From the NCBI GenBank assembly GCA_947475685.1, contig CANJNC010000034.1, forward strand, positions 1 through 38,104: a stretch of DNA of 38,104 nt, read 5' to 3'. The stretch's first letter is position 1. Every line of letters begins with the position of its first letter. A model generated the notes under the pieces. It had not been told where the DNA came from, did no database searches, and saw only the letters and a program-made list of their open reading frames with translations. Position numbers and translations under genes: made by a program. Source of the stretch: Comamonadaceae bacterium (GTDB lineage: Bacteria; Pseudomonadota; Gammaproteobacteria; Burkholderiales; Burkholderiaceae_C). Shown in pieces: positions 8,614 through 17,330 of this stretch.

Positions 8614-9485
8614 TTAGAGGATCCTGAAGACTTTCGATCAAACGAAGCCATCAGTCCTTGAGGGCGAACAAAAAGAAAAACAATCACGAGAAGGGAATAC
8701 AAAAGTCCTTGCAAGGGAGCCATTACGCTTGGCGGAAAATTCAAAAATCCAATGGCTTGAGGCATGAAAAGCAACAAAACAGCACCAACCACTGGCCCCC
8801 ATTGAGAACCCATACCGCCCACCACGACCATGGTCAAAATCATAGAGGACTGCAAGATTTCGAACTGATCTGGATTTACATATTGGTAGTAATAGGCATA
8901 AAGTCCCCCTGCAAGCCCAGCACATGCACAGCCAATTCCAAAAATGACGAGTTTGACCTTCATGGCATTGCGCCCTAAAGATGTATAGACCAATTCATCA
9001 TCCCTCATGGCAGTAATCAGCAAACCATATGGCCCGCGAATTAGCCAACGAATAAATAAAAAAACCAGGGCGGCCAACGCAATTGAAATCAATGCAAACA
9101 CAGTACTTCGATCCCCAAAGTCCACCACATTGGGAATGTTACCCAGTCCTGAGGCGCCACCCGTGAAGCCCAAATGTTTGATCACTTCTAAGAGCCCGAG
9201 TTGAAAGCCAATGCTGGTGATGAGCAAATAATCCCCAGATATTCGAAGGGAGGGGAGCGACAACATCAAAGAAAACACCAATGCAAGCAACCCGCCCAAG
9301 GCAACAGCAAAGGGGGGCCAAATAGACATGTTCACACTGAGTACACCACAAGTGTAAGCACCAAGGGCAAAGAAAATGGGATGCGCAATGCTGATCAGGC
9401 CTCCGTATCCTATGATTAAATTGAAACTTGAGCTCAAAATGACATAGATACCCATAAGCACAAGCACCGAGATCACATACTCCAT
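8610..9485 (-). CDS. livM: Branched-chain amino acid-type ABC transporter permease LivM
   Basis: A 291-residue, strongly hydrophobic inner-membrane permease with about eight to nine helices. LivM hallmarks are visible: GYGGLISIAHPIFFALGAY near the start, GLLITAMRDDE in the cytoplasmic coupling region and GGMGSQWGPVVGA near the C-terminus. Its ATG directly abuts the TAG stop of LivH with no gap. Together with LivH it forms the membrane channel of the importer. Confidence 0.93.
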   Translation of the reverse strand: MEYVISVLVLMGIYVILSSSFNLIIGYGGLISIAHPIFFALGAYTCGVLSVNMSIWPPFAVALGGLLALVFSLMLSLPSLRISGDYLLITSIGFQLGLLEVIKHLGFTGGASGLGNIPNVVDFGDRSTVFALISIALAALVFLFIRWLIRGPYGLLITAMRDDELVYTSLGRNAMKVKLVIFGIGCACAGLAGGLYAYYYQYVNPDQFEILQSSMILTMVVVGGMGSQWGPVVGAVLLLFMPQAIGFLNFPPSVMAPLQGLLYSLLVIVFLFVRPQGLMASFDRKSSGSSK

Positions 9486-10388
9486 CTAGGTTTTACCTCC
9501 ACCAAAAAAAGATTTCATGGATTGCCAAGAAAACCCTTGAGGAAAAAACAAGATGGTTAGAAATAAAAATGCGTATATCAAAAGGCTTTGCCATTCAGAG
9601 GGAATGACAAAGACGCTTAAAGACTGAAGCAAAGACAAAAGTATGGCCGCTGCTGCTGCACCAAACACCTGTCCCATGCCACCCAATAAGGTTGCGATGA
9701 CCGCCAACAACATCATCTGAAGGGGTGTATTGGGCAGCATGGCCACTTTAAGACCGAACAAATACATACCTACCGTCATCAATAAACATGCCAAAACAAT
9801 GGTGTAGAGATAGATGCGGTTGACATCAATGCCATACAGTCGAGCCAAGGCCGGATGGTCCGCAACGGCCGACATGAATTGGCCTATATGGGTTTTATGC
9901 ATGATGACAAACAGCGTGAGCACCGTCAATGCAGTGAGCGCCAAAGCCTGCAAATCCCAATGGCTGACCACAATGCCCCCAACCATGATCACAGGGGACA
10001 TGATATTTTTTGTGAGGCTAAGAGGTTCCGTGCCAAAACACATCGCAAAAAAATACCCCATGAATTGAGAAACCACAAGGGTCAATATGAAAAACGTCAG
10101 GCTCGTGGAATGCCGGGCCCTGAGGGTTTCTATTCCGTAACGGAAAAAACCAATGGCCGATACGCAGGTGATGAAAAAGGAGACCAGTACCGCCAGCCAC
10201 ATGGGCCAATCAAAGATATTGAGGCACACATACAGAGAATAAAAAACAATGCACATGAAACCGGCTTGGGCAAAATTCCAAATTTTCACAACCTTCAAAA
10301 TCAATGAAAATGACATTGCAAAAAGGACCGCATAAGAAGAAATGGCCAAGCCAGTCCATAAAATTTGCAAAAGGATGGAAAAGGTCAC
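9486..10388 (-). CDS. livH: Branched-chain amino acid-type ABC transporter permease LivH
   Basis: A 300-residue inner-membrane permease of the LivH type, with many hydrophobic helices, the MSFSLILKVVKIWNFAQAGF segment near the N-terminus (LivH normally shows N-x-AQG-like residues there) and the GGMGQVFGAAAAAI coupling motif late in the protein. It starts with GTG at 10388, preceded by GGGTGG six bases upstream; no ATG occurs until residue 25. It lies 59 bases after the binding-protein gene. Confidence 0.92.
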   Translation of the reverse strand: MTFSILLQILWTGLAISSYAVLFAMSFSLILKVVKIWNFAQAGFMCIVFYSLYVCLNIFDWPMWLAVLVSFFITCVSAIGFFRYGIETLRARHSTSLTFFILTLVVSQFMGYFFAMCFGTEPLSLTKNIMSPVIMVGGIVVSHWDLQALALTALTVLTLFVIMHKTHIGQFMSAVADHPALARLYGIDVNRIYLYTIVLACLLMTVGMYLFGLKVAMLPNTPLQMMLLAVIATLLGGMGQVFGAAAAAILLSLLQSLSVFVIPSEWQSLLIYAFLFLTILFFPQGFSWQSMKSFFGGGKT

Positions 10389-10447
10389 TTTATGCCACCC
10401 TTTAAAAACGAACGTTTCGATTGAATCAAAAAGTCATTCAAAAGTCG

Positions 10448-11608
10448 TCATTTGATCGTTGCCAAGGGTACAAAAGCGCCCTTTTCTACCGTTAAAAGAT
10501 AGACGGGTTTTTTAACCCGGTGATCTGCTCCAACTTCAAGCATCCCCGTCATGGGCAAATCAAAGTCTTTGATGGTGATCAAGGCTTTTCTCAAATTCTC
10601 TCCTGTTGCAGGTAACTTATTTTTCGCAATCCATCTGAATAATTCAGCCACGATGTAAGGACTGTCGTAGAGGTATTGTGTATAGGGCAATCCATTGGGC
10701 GTGCGCTTTTCAGTCGTTTGCCAACGCTTGATGAAAGCGGCCACATTGGGATTGTCATTGACACCCGGCGCCAAGGAGGTCACGATCAACCCCTCTGCAG
10801 CGCTACCCAATTGTTCAATCACTTTGGGGTTGTAACCAGCTGAGTAGCTAGAGACGCGCTGGGTGATTCCCAATTGCCGCATTTGGGCGATGACTTGAGG
10901 CAAATCGGTGATCAAGCCTTGAATGTGAATGATCTCTGGGTTTGCCGCTTTGACTTTTAAAAGTGCACCCGTAAAGTCAGTGGCTTTTGCATCATAAGCT
11001 TCAAAAGCCACGATCTTGCCTCCAGATTTCTCAAACATGGACTTATAGATATTCGCGCCTTCAACACCAGAGTCATTGTTGATGTACATGACGGCTGCGC
11101 TTTGTTTGCCCAAGGTTTTGTGACTGTATTGAGCCAAAGCAGACACATCGACATCGGCCAAAGGGAAAGTGGTGTAGACATAGTCGCCAAGCGTGGCAAT
11201 CTCAGGTGAATTGGCACCTACACTTAACTCTAAAACCTTCTCCCGGTTCGCAATGGGTGCAACCGCTTTCACCACAGCACTCCAAGACGTTAGGAAAATA
11301 GGTAATTTGTCCACACTCACAAAACGCTTGGCCGCATTGATTCCAAGCTGGGGATCGGCCGCGGTATCGATCAAAATCATCTCCAACTGTCTACCGTTGA
11401 CCCCTCCTTTGGCGTTGATATCAGCCACACCCCATTGAGCAGCCTTCACCTGATCGGCACCAAAGAGAGCTTGCGTGCCGGACAAGGGCATGGACAAGCC
11501 AAATTTGATGGTTTCATTCGTTTGGGCCGTGGCAATGGAAGCACAAAAGGCACTCAAACCGAGTACTGCCAAGGTCAGAGAAAGAAAGGGGCGTCGTTTT
11601 TGATGCAT
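10448..11608 (-). CDS. ABC transporter substrate-binding protein (LivK/AmiC-like, HAAT family)
   Basis: A 386-residue periplasmic binding protein, type 1 fold, with a signal peptide ending near residues 28-29 (ASIATAQT) and the family start IKFGLSMPLSGTQALFGADQ. It also has GGVNGRQLEMILIDTAADP and a C-terminal YLLTVEKGAFVP. A perfect AAGGAG lies eight bases before the ATG at 11608, the best ribosome site in the operon, consistent with higher expression of the binding protein. It delivers ligand to LivHMGF encoded directly downstream. Amides and urea-like compounds are known ligands of some family members, and the neighbouring hydantoinase and amidase support such cargo. Confidence 0.92.
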   Translation of the reverse strand: MHQKRRPFLSLTLAVLGLSAFCASIATAQTNETIKFGLSMPLSGTQALFGADQVKAAQWGVADINAKGGVNGRQLEMILIDTAADPQLGINAAKRFVSVDKLPIFLTSWSAVVKAVAPIANREKVLELSVGANSPEIATLGDYVYTTFPLADVDVSALAQYSHKTLGKQSAAVMYINNDSGVEGANIYKSMFEKSGGKIVAFEAYDAKATDFTGALLKVKAANPEIIHIQGLITDLPQVIAQMRQLGITQRVSSYSAGYNPKVIEQLGSAAEGLIVTSLAPGVNDNPNVAAFIKRWQTTEKRTPNGLPYTQYLYDSPYIVAELFRWIAKNKLPATGENLRKALITIKDFDLPMTGMLEVGADHRVKKPVYLLTVEKGAFVPLATIK

Positions 11609-11678
11609 CGCAAGAACTCCTTAATGGGTAAAAACACAAAGAACCTATTATGACAATTTTATTAATAGTCTAGCCTAT

Positions 11679-12365
11679 TTAGGCCCTTGAACCAATCGGT
11701 TGAAGTACTGAGATCAGCTCTTTGGTGGTGGATACATCTGCGTATTTCTCTGACATGTCAAACAAATTAACCGCATGAGAGGTCAAACTGCGATCGTAAA
11801 CCGCATCATGTGGAACGGCTACTTTGAAATTCAAGGAAAAAGCATCAACGACACTCGATCGCACACAGCCGCTGGTACTGCAACCCGTGACCACCAGGGT
11901 ATCCGCCTGTAAATCAATCAAATGACTGGCCAAAGCAGTTGCAAAAAAAGCACTGGGGTGTTTTTTGGGGAGCAACACGTCCCCGTCTTGGGGTTTGATT
12001 TGTTCAACAAATTCATAACCATTGGCCGCAATATTCATGATGCCTGGGATTTTTTCAGCCAGTCGCCCACCTTCATTTTTAATCTTTGGGGCAACGTGAG
12101 GATAGAGAACTGGCCAGCCTTTTTGACGAAAAAGTACCAACAATTCTTCAATATGCACCAAAGCATCCCAGGCCACTTCCCCGCAACTTGTGGGAAACTC
12201 TTTGATTGCTTCGAAAAAGGGCATGGGCCGAGTTCCTACCGTACGGTATTGAACATCTATGATCAAGAGCGCAGGTCGACACCCTACACCAGAAGGTTTG
12301 CCAAATCCAGCAGCGCGATAAGCGCGTTGTTCATCTTGGCTGATGACGTTGTCCCAAGGTTTCAA
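11679..12365 (-). CDS. Isochorismatase-fold cysteine hydrolase, N-carbamoylsarcosine amidase-like
   Basis: From the TTG start chosen here the protein has 228 residues and belongs to the isochorismatase-like cysteine hydrolases, in the branch with N-carbamoylsarcosine amidohydrolase and maleamate amidase. The catalytic triad is visible: D37 in LLIIDVQ, K134/K135 in LPKKHPSAF and C167 in TGCSTSGCVRSS. The TTG at 12365 has a perfect AAGGAG six bases upstream (12372-12377), placed in the gap after the amidohydrolase gene; the longer frame back to 12425 would overlap that gene and has no such site. It would hydrolyse a carbamoyl or amide group, releasing ammonia, on the product of the preceding cyclic amidohydrolase. 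Confidence 0.88.
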   Translation of the reverse strand: MKPWDNVISQDEQRAYRAAGFGKPSGVGCRPALLIIDVQYRTVGTRPMPFFEAIKEFPTSCGEVAWDALVHIEELLVLFRQKGWPVLYPHVAPKIKNEGGRLAEKIPGIMNIAANGYEFVEQIKPQDGDVLLPKKHPSAFFATALASHLIDLQADTLVVTGCSTSGCVRSSVVDAFSLNFKVAVPHDAVYDRSLTSHAVNLFDMSEKYADVSTTKELISVLQPIGSRA

Positions 12366-12371
12366 AATATT

Positions 12372-12377
12372 CTCCTT
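12372..12377 (-). promoter_or_regulatory. Shine-Dalgarno that decides a TTG start
   Basis: CTCCTT on the plus strand reads AAGGAG on the coding strand, six bases before the TTG at 12365. It fixes the start of the amidase-like gene and removes its apparent overlap with the upstream amidohydrolase. Confidence 0.75.
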
Positions 12378-12390
12378 AAAGATGTTCTTT

Positions 12391-13779
12391 TTAATGAGGG
12401 GCTCTAAACAGATATTGTCCAGCACCAGCTTGACCCGTGATCTTGCCTTCGTGCATGACGGTGCATCCTCTCAAAATGGTACGTACAGGCCAACCTTTGA
12501 AATGCTGTCCTTCGTACAAGCTGTAATCTGAATAAGAACCAAGCTCAGAAGGAATGACTTCACGCTCCAAATTCAGATCCACCAGGGTGATGTCGGCATC
12601 CTTACCAATTTGCAGTGACCCTTTCGTGTTCTGTATATTGAAAATCTCAGCTGGAGACTGCGTCAGCAGTTGTGCAATGCGTTGAAGTGAAAGTCGCCCC
12701 TTATGGTAACCCTCGGACAAGAGAACCGGCAAAATCGTCGCTGTTCCAGGAAAGCCTTGCGAGGCGAGCCAAAATGGTTTTTCTTTGGTGGCCTTTTTTC
12801 TTGGAACATGGTCTGAGGCAACGACATGAATTGAACCATCTTGCAACCCCTCCCACATTGCAGAGACATCATCGGCACTTCGAAATGGAGGGTTTGCCTT
12901 GCCTAAAGAGCCCAAATCAGATTCACACGTATGCGTTAAGTAATGGGGACAAGTTTCAACAAAAATACGATCATATCGTGCTTTCCACTTCCTCACCTCA
13001 TCCAAAGCCAGTCGGGTGCTGATGTGAGGAATATAGATTTGCGCTCCTAACTGTTCAGCGAAATACATGGCCCGAACGCAACTTTCGGCCTCGGTAAAGG
13101 GTGGCTTTGCACTGGCCCAGTCTTTCAGACTAGGAGACTCTAGGGATTGCATCTTGGTTCTCAACCGATTGACAATCTCAATGTTTTCAGTATGACAGAC
13201 AATGGTCACATTCTTCAGTTTTGCAGCATTCTCAAGCAAATCATAAAAAAAACCATCATCGGTCCCATCTAGTCCCAAATAGCGGCCCTCTTCACCTTTG
13301 AAATTCATGAAGTATTTAAACGAAGAGACGCCGTATTTTTTTACATAGTCAGGCATTTGAGCAATGTGCAATTCATTGGCAGCACTAAAGTGAAACCCAT
13401 AATCAACATAGCACCGACTCTGTGCATAGCCTTGTTCGCGGATATACACATTTGTGTAGTCCTCGTTATTCAAAAAATAACCCAAAACAGTTGTAAATCC
13501 TCCTTGAGCTGCGTAAATGGTCTCTGACTCGTATTCAGTAATTTTTTCAGCAAAACCGAAATGCAAGTGTGCATCAATCAATCCTGGAAAGGCAATCAAA
13601 CCATGGGCTGAAAGCTCTGGAATACTTGCATCCACCATGGTGCCAGGAGTTAAACGATCAGCAATCTTGCCTTGGATCACCAAAATATCTTGATCCATCG
13701 GTTGGGTGAATGCATCGACAACTTTTGCGCCTCGTAAAATGAAACTAGCGTGATTTGAGCTCATGGTTGTGTCTTTCAT
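12391..13779 (-). CDS. Dihydropyrimidinase/hydantoinase-like cyclic amidohydrolase
   Basis: A 462-residue amidohydrolase-superfamily enzyme, the usual length for dihydropyrimidinase, hydantoinase and allantoinase. The binuclear metal site appears complete: H71 and H73 in DAHLHFG, the carbamylatable lysine K155 in SSFKYFM, H196 in CHTEN, H252 in IPHIS and D323 in ASDHVP. The SFKYFM context favours dihydropyrimidinase/hydantoinase over bacterial PyrC. It would open a cyclic imide, ureide or hydantoin ring to an N-carbamoyl or amide acid. Its ATG overlaps the stop of the GTPase gene (ATGA), and the amidase-like gene follows by 25 bases, giving a two-step ring-opening and decarbamoylation scheme. 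The exact substrate is unknown; an in-frame ATG five codons later is an alternative start. Confidence 0.9.
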   Translation of the reverse strand: MKDTTMSSNHASFILRGAKVVDAFTQPMDQDILVIQGKIADRLTPGTMVDASIPELSAHGLIAFPGLIDAHLHFGFAEKITEYESETIYAAQGGFTTVLGYFLNNEDYTNVYIREQGYAQSRCYVDYGFHFSAANELHIAQMPDYVKKYGVSSFKYFMNFKGEEGRYLGLDGTDDGFFYDLLENAAKLKNVTIVCHTENIEIVNRLRTKMQSLESPSLKDWASAKPPFTEAESCVRAMYFAEQLGAQIYIPHISTRLALDEVRKWKARYDRIFVETCPHYLTHTCESDLGSLGKANPPFRSADDVSAMWEGLQDGSIHVVASDHVPRKKATKEKPFWLASQGFPGTATILPVLLSEGYHKGRLSLQRIAQLLTQSPAEIFNIQNTKGSLQIGKDADITLVDLNLEREVIPSELGSYSDYSLYEGQHFKGWPVRTILRGCTVMHEGKITGQAGAGQYLFRAPH

Positions 13780-14837
13780 AAATCCAATAATTGATAAAGC
13801 TCGATGAGATTCTTAGGCTTGGCATAAGTCTCCTTGAGGGTTAGAGCTAAGAGACTGGCGTCTAAAAAGTCACAGTCTAATCCAATTCCAATGCATACAA
13901 GACGCCCTCTGGTATCCGAATCTGGCCAAATCGAAATCGGCGTTGGAGAATGGAAATGATTGCCTACGCCATGAATCATCACGTGAGAGGCGGGCTCCAG
14001 CATAGAGACCATCCCCTTGCACCTCAGCAATCTCACACCATATTCATTTTTGATGATCTCCCACCAAGCAGAAAGTCCTGGCCAAGTGGGCTTGTTGTCA
14101 ATAAAACGAGCCCATGAGTTGGTATTTGAAGTGTGCTTTGCGATAGGCATGTAGTGGGCATTGCCACCCAATTGAAGTCCATAGCTTGATAAATTAGGGC
14201 TTGATCGCAACGCTTTTATAAAGTTAAAGCTCGCATTTTGAGTCTCATTAAAGATGCTAAAAACCAAATCCTCCTCATGGGCATCAATCAACGTTGCAAA
14301 AGGGTTTAAGGCTCTAAGACGCAAGCCAAGCAGTTCAAATTGCTCAGTGCTTGCGAGGTCTTTTTTAGTCATCACTAAAAAATCAGCTGCCATGACTTGT
14401 CGAACTGACTCAGGATAGGCATCAAGTTGATCGAAGGCATTCATGGCGTCCATTGTTGCCACAACAGCACCCAATTGAAAGTAAGGTTTCAAAACAGGAT
14501 CGCCTATTAAGGAATGAAGTGAGGGGAGCGGATCTGCCAAGCCTGAGGACTCAATGACCACCTTCATCATTGAGCCTAGACCCTTTTGCGTTGAATAGTG
14601 ATGGATTTCCATCAAGGTCTCGCGCAATGAATGCGTTATGGTGCAACACAAACAACCGGAGTCAAGTAAATACACATTGTCTGAGAGTTGGCTATAAACC
14701 CATTGATCCAATCCCACTTCACCGAATTCGTTGACAACAATCGCAAAGCGCTGGGGATTTCCTGTGCTTAAAACTTGATTGAGAAGAGTGGTTTTACCAC
14801 TTCCCAAAAAACCAGTTAAAAAGTCACAAAAAATCAT
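13776..14837 (-). CDS. CobW/COG0523 (G3E) family GTPase, putative metallochaperone
   Basis: A 353-residue G3E GTPase of the COG0523 group, which insert or traffic metals (Zn, Co, Fe) into client enzymes. From the ATG at 14837 the motifs are Walker [10 protein letters not shown] at 9-17, NEFGEVGLD near 36-44, the metal-binding CLCC (C62, C64, C65), ESSGLADP near 96-103 and TKKD at 157-160. A TTG three codons upstream (14846) is possible but has no ribosome site. It is the first gene of the eight-gene operon and overlaps the hydantoinase-like gene by 4 bases. The natural inference is delivery of metal to that binuclear amidohydrolase. Confidence 0.9.
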   Translation of the reverse strand: MIFCDFLTGFLGSGKTTLLNQVLSTGNPQRFAIVVNEFGEVGLDQWVYSQLSDNVYLLDSGCLCCTITHSLRETLMEIHHYSTQKGLGSMMKVVIESSGLADPLPSLHSLIGDPVLKPYFQLGAVVATMDAMNAFDQLDAYPESVRQVMAADFLVMTKKDLASTEQFELLGLRLRALNPFATLIDAHEEDLVFSIFNETQNASFNFIKALRSSPNLSSYGLQLGGNAHYMPIAKHTSNTNSWARFIDNKPTWPGLSAWWEIIKNEYGVRLLRCKGMVSMLEPASHVMIHGVGNHFHSPTPISIWPDSDTRGRLVCIGIGLDCDFLDASLLALTLKETYAKPKNLIELYQLLDL

Positions 14838-14971
14838 ATTGTCCAATGAGGCCGTTGGAAATCATCTAGTTTCATGGTGAGACAATTTTTTAAAAATAAC
14901 AACCTTCGTAGATGAAAGATTAAATCGCTATCAGCTAAAAGAACAAGCTATTTTTTGATTAAACCTACATT

Positions 14972-14999
14972 TGAATAATCTAAACCTGATAAAAATCAA
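14972..14999 (-). promoter_or_regulatory. Possible sigma70-type promoter for the GTPase-hydantoinase-Liv operon
   Basis: On the minus strand TTGATT (14994-14999) and TATTCA (14972-14977) are spaced by 16 bases, about 130 bases before the GTPase start, in the 204-base gap after the cupin dioxygenase gene. Only partial match to consensus. Confidence 0.3.
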
Positions 15000-15041
15000 T
15001 GAACAAATAGGGGGATTTTAGGATGGGCTTTGTTGGTATTT

Positions 15042-16022
15042 TTACTGCCGAAATAAACCTAATTTTTGAAGAACTGGCAAATCGTTGATTTCAAAAATGC
15101 GAGATATTTCGCTCGAATTAAAACAAGCTTCATGCCAAGAAGGCAAGGCCAACACGTCTCCAAATTTCCAGTTCACCTCTAGGCCTCCCAAATTTACAGT
15201 ACCACTGCCGTGCGCGATACAAAAAATTCGACTTACCGTTGTTCTAGGAATATTCAAAATACCATTCAACGGAAGATGATGGTAGCTCAAACACTGTGTA
15301 ACAATATGAGACTGAGAATCTAAGATTTGAGTATGAGAATTTGATCCTCCGCTATGAGAATCACTCGGCAGCAGAGAAGATACATTGTTTAATAATTCTT
15401 TTTCTTTAAACCAATACTCATGGTGCTCAGGTGAATCCTTGACAGTCTGAATGGATTCTTTTGAAGGTTCAAAAAACATAGGTTCTAAAAGATGAATCAG
15501 CGGTACGTCGAGTATGTCTATCCAATAGGCGCAGGCATCACTTTCATTGTAGTGAGAATGCATTGTGCCACCAGGAGTGAGTAAAATATCTCCTGAGAGC
15601 ATTGGTAGCTTAACCCCATCGACAACACTAAATGCACCGGGTTTTGCTTCTAAAACAAAACGCAGCGCATTGGGAGAATGCTTATGGGGTTTGGCATATT
15701 CTCCAGGCTTAATCATTTGATAAGCGGCAACCAAAGTTCGAACAGTATCATAGTCGTTGTCTTCAACTGGGTTGTACAAAAGCAAATTTCGCCTTTCCGC
15801 AAGTTCAGTATCCATCCAGTGACCAGCTTGATCAAGAGCAAGCTTACCCAATTGATAGCTCCAATGCATAGGCTTAAACTCCGTACGGGGCGATTTCCAC
15901 AAAGAATCTCTTTTTTTATGCCACCCTGCAGTAAAAAATTGATGGTGAATGAGAGGATACAATTCATCCAAATTGGTTGCTTTGGAAAAGGAGTCCAAGG
16001 CACTGGGTAGTGTGAGTTTCAT
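15042..16022 (-). CDS. Gentisate 1,2-dioxygenase-type bicupin ring-cleavage dioxygenase
   Basis: A 326-residue bicupin protein related to gentisate, 1-hydroxy-2-naphthoate and salicylate 1,2-dioxygenases, which use Fe(II) and O2 to cleave hydroxylated aromatic acids. The first cupin holds the iron-ligand pattern KPHKHSPNALRF (HxH) and GDILLTPGGTMHSH, supplying the third histidine. The second cupin has AHGSGTVNLGG and GDVLALPSWHEACFNSS, and the end RPVL-like stretch reads LPVLQKLGLFR, as in the family. The frame extends upstream to 16133, but that ATG has AGGAG directly adjacent, which is too close, and the extra 37 residues do not look like the family; the ATG at 16022 fits the MKLTLPSALDSF start. 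Adjacent Bug and FAD-hydroxylase genes support aromatic-acid catabolism. Confidence 0.82.
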   Translation of the reverse strand: MKLTLPSALDSFSKATNLDELYPLIHHQFFTAGWHKKRDSLWKSPRTEFKPMHWSYQLGKLALDQAGHWMDTELAERRNLLLYNPVEDNDYDTVRTLVAAYQMIKPGEYAKPHKHSPNALRFVLEAKPGAFSVVDGVKLPMLSGDILLTPGGTMHSHYNESDACAYWIDILDVPLIHLLEPMFFEPSKESIQTVKDSPEHHEYWFKEKELLNNVSSLLPSDSHSGGSNSHTQILDSQSHIVTQCLSYHHLPLNGILNIPRTTVSRIFCIAHGSGTVNLGGLEVNWKFGDVLALPSWHEACFNSSEISRIFEINDLPVLQKLGLFRQ

Positions 16023-16150
16023 AGGTGTGGTCTTTAATACATCAAAAATAACAAGCGCTTTACAGCCAAAGCTATCAAAATCAGGCAATTTACAGATTTT
16101 CCAACAATCATACAGCCAACCAACTAAGTACATCTCCTATGAAAATCAAT

Positions 16151-16189
16151 ATGCACTTTAATCTATAGTAAGAGCAGTGCGAAGTGCAT
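16151..16189. promoter_or_regulatory. Inverted repeat in divergent intergenic region (operator candidate)
   Basis: ATGCACTT (16151-16158) and its exact inverse AAGTGCAT (16182-16189) lie between the minus-strand dioxygenase and the plus-strand Bug (3) gene. Arm centres are 31 bases apart, close to three helical turns, which is compatible with a dimer-of-dimers regulator. No regulator gene is adjacent. Confidence 0.4.
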
Positions 16190-16281
16190 CCATATTGTGC
16201 AGAAGAAACGAGCAATAAAAGCATTGAATATGACTTGATTATGTCAGATTTGAAAACAAGAAAATCAATTAACCATCGCTT

Positions 16282-17274
16282 ATGAAAATTCAAAAACATC
16301 CCGTACGTTTATTTCAAAAAATTGTTTGTGGAATAATTTTCTTATTTTCTTTTGTTAATTCAAATGCTGCATATCCAGATCACCCCATACGATTAATCAT
16401 CCCCTACGCTGCAGGAGGTCCAACCGACATCTTGGGAAGAATAATCGGTGAAAAGATGGCAGACATATTAAAACAAAGCATTGTGATTGACAACCGCCAA
16501 GGCGCTGGAGCCAATGTTGGGATCATGGCTGTGGCCAAATCACCTGGTGACGGTTATACGATCTTATTTGGAGATATCAATCTTGTGATCAATCCATTTC
16601 TATATAAAAATTTAAGCTTTGATGTCCAAAGAGACTTTTCTAGCGTAGGCTTGGTAGCCTCCGCCCCATTGGTTTTAATAGTAAGTCAAAACTCTCCTCT
16701 TAAAAATATCAATGACTTGGTTTCATCTGTGAAATCAAAACCTGGTGTATTTAACTATGGCTCCGCTGGTGCTGGAAATACCACCCATCTGGCCATGGAA
16801 CTCCTCAAATCCAAGTATGGACTTGATATTGCACATGTACCCTATAAGGGTGCAACACCTGCCATCAACGACTTAATAGCGGGACATATTGATTGCATGG
16901 TTGTAGGTTTAAGTGCTGCAAAAGCATTGATCGAGGGAGGAAAACTGCGCGCGTTAGCCATCACTGGAGATAAACGCGCGGTGAATCTACCGTCTGTCGT
17001 CACTTTTGAACAAGCTGGTTTTCCTCTGCCAGAGATGAAAATCGGATCTTGGTGGGGTGTTGTAGCCCCAAAAGGAACGCCAAGCGAAGTGACTCAAGAG
17101 CTGAATAACGCCTTGAATGCAAGTATCAATTCAAACGAAATTAAATCAAAGTTAAGAGAGCTCAATATAGAACCACTAGGTGGAACGATTGGGGAGCTTG
17201 ATCGATGGATGGGCAATGAAATCGAAACTTGGTCCAAGGTCATCAAAAAAGCCAATATACAAATCGAACCTTGA
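16282..17274 (+). CDS. Bug/TctC family periplasmic substrate-binding receptor (3)
   Basis: A 330-residue Bug receptor with a signal peptide of about 30 residues (SNAA before YPDHP), RLIIPYAAGGPTDILGR (37-53), ENR-like DNRQGAGANVG, GDGYTILFG, AHVPYKGATPAINDL and the GSWWGVVAPKGTP segment. It is complete. It is divergent from the gentisate-dioxygenase-type gene, with an inverted repeat in the shared upstream region, and convergent with the FAD-hydroxylase gene, with a long hairpin between the ends. Aromatic acids are a possible ligand class given the flanking enzymes, but the sequence alone does not define the ligand. Confidence 0.93.
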   Translation: MKIQKHPVRLFQKIVCGIIFLFSFVNSNAAYPDHPIRLIIPYAAGGPTDILGRIIGEKMADILKQSIVIDNRQGAGANVGIMAVAKSPGDGYTILFGDINLVINPFLYKNLSFDVQRDFSSVGLVASAPLVLIVSQNSPLKNINDLVSSVKSKPGVFNYGSAGAGNTTHLAMELLKSKYGLDIAHVPYKGATPAINDLIAGHIDCMVVGLSAAKALIEGGKLRALAITGDKRAVNLPSVVTFEQAGFPLPEMKIGSWWGVVAPKGTPSEVTQELNNALNASINSNEIKSKLRELNIEPLGGTIGELDRWMGNEIETWSKVIKKANIQIEP

Positions 17275-17303
17275 TCAATTTCTGAGCCCTCAGTGAATTG
17301 ATC
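17273..17303. terminator. Hairpin between convergent genes, probable bidirectional terminator
   Basis: GATCAATT (17273-17280) pairs with AATTGATC (17296-17303), and inside it CTGA/TCAG form a second short stem. The first arm begins within the TGA stop of Bug (3). There is no strong U tract on either side, so efficiency is uncertain. Confidence 0.45.
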
Positions 17304-17330
17304 GGAATATAAAGATATAGAGAATTACAA

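Noticed and set aside
9855..10307. Plus-strand open frame of 150 codons opposite livH
   Set aside because: Mirror frame of a membrane protein gene, rich in His/Gln/Lys as expected for antisense of hydrophobic codons.
10389..10447. Short hairpin CGAA-acg-TTCG with T run between the binding-protein and livH genes, possible attenuator
   Set aside because: Only four base pairs; too weak to call, although attenuation after a binding-protein gene would be biologically sensible.
11922..12407. Plus-strand open frame of 161 codons opposite the amidase-like gene
   Set aside because: Antisense to a gene with an intact catalytic triad; composition is not protein-like.
16023..16133. Extended N-terminus of the gentisate-type dioxygenase
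   Set aside because: The extra 37 residues do not resemble the family, and the AGGAG site touches the upstream ATG directly; the ATG at 16022 is preferred.
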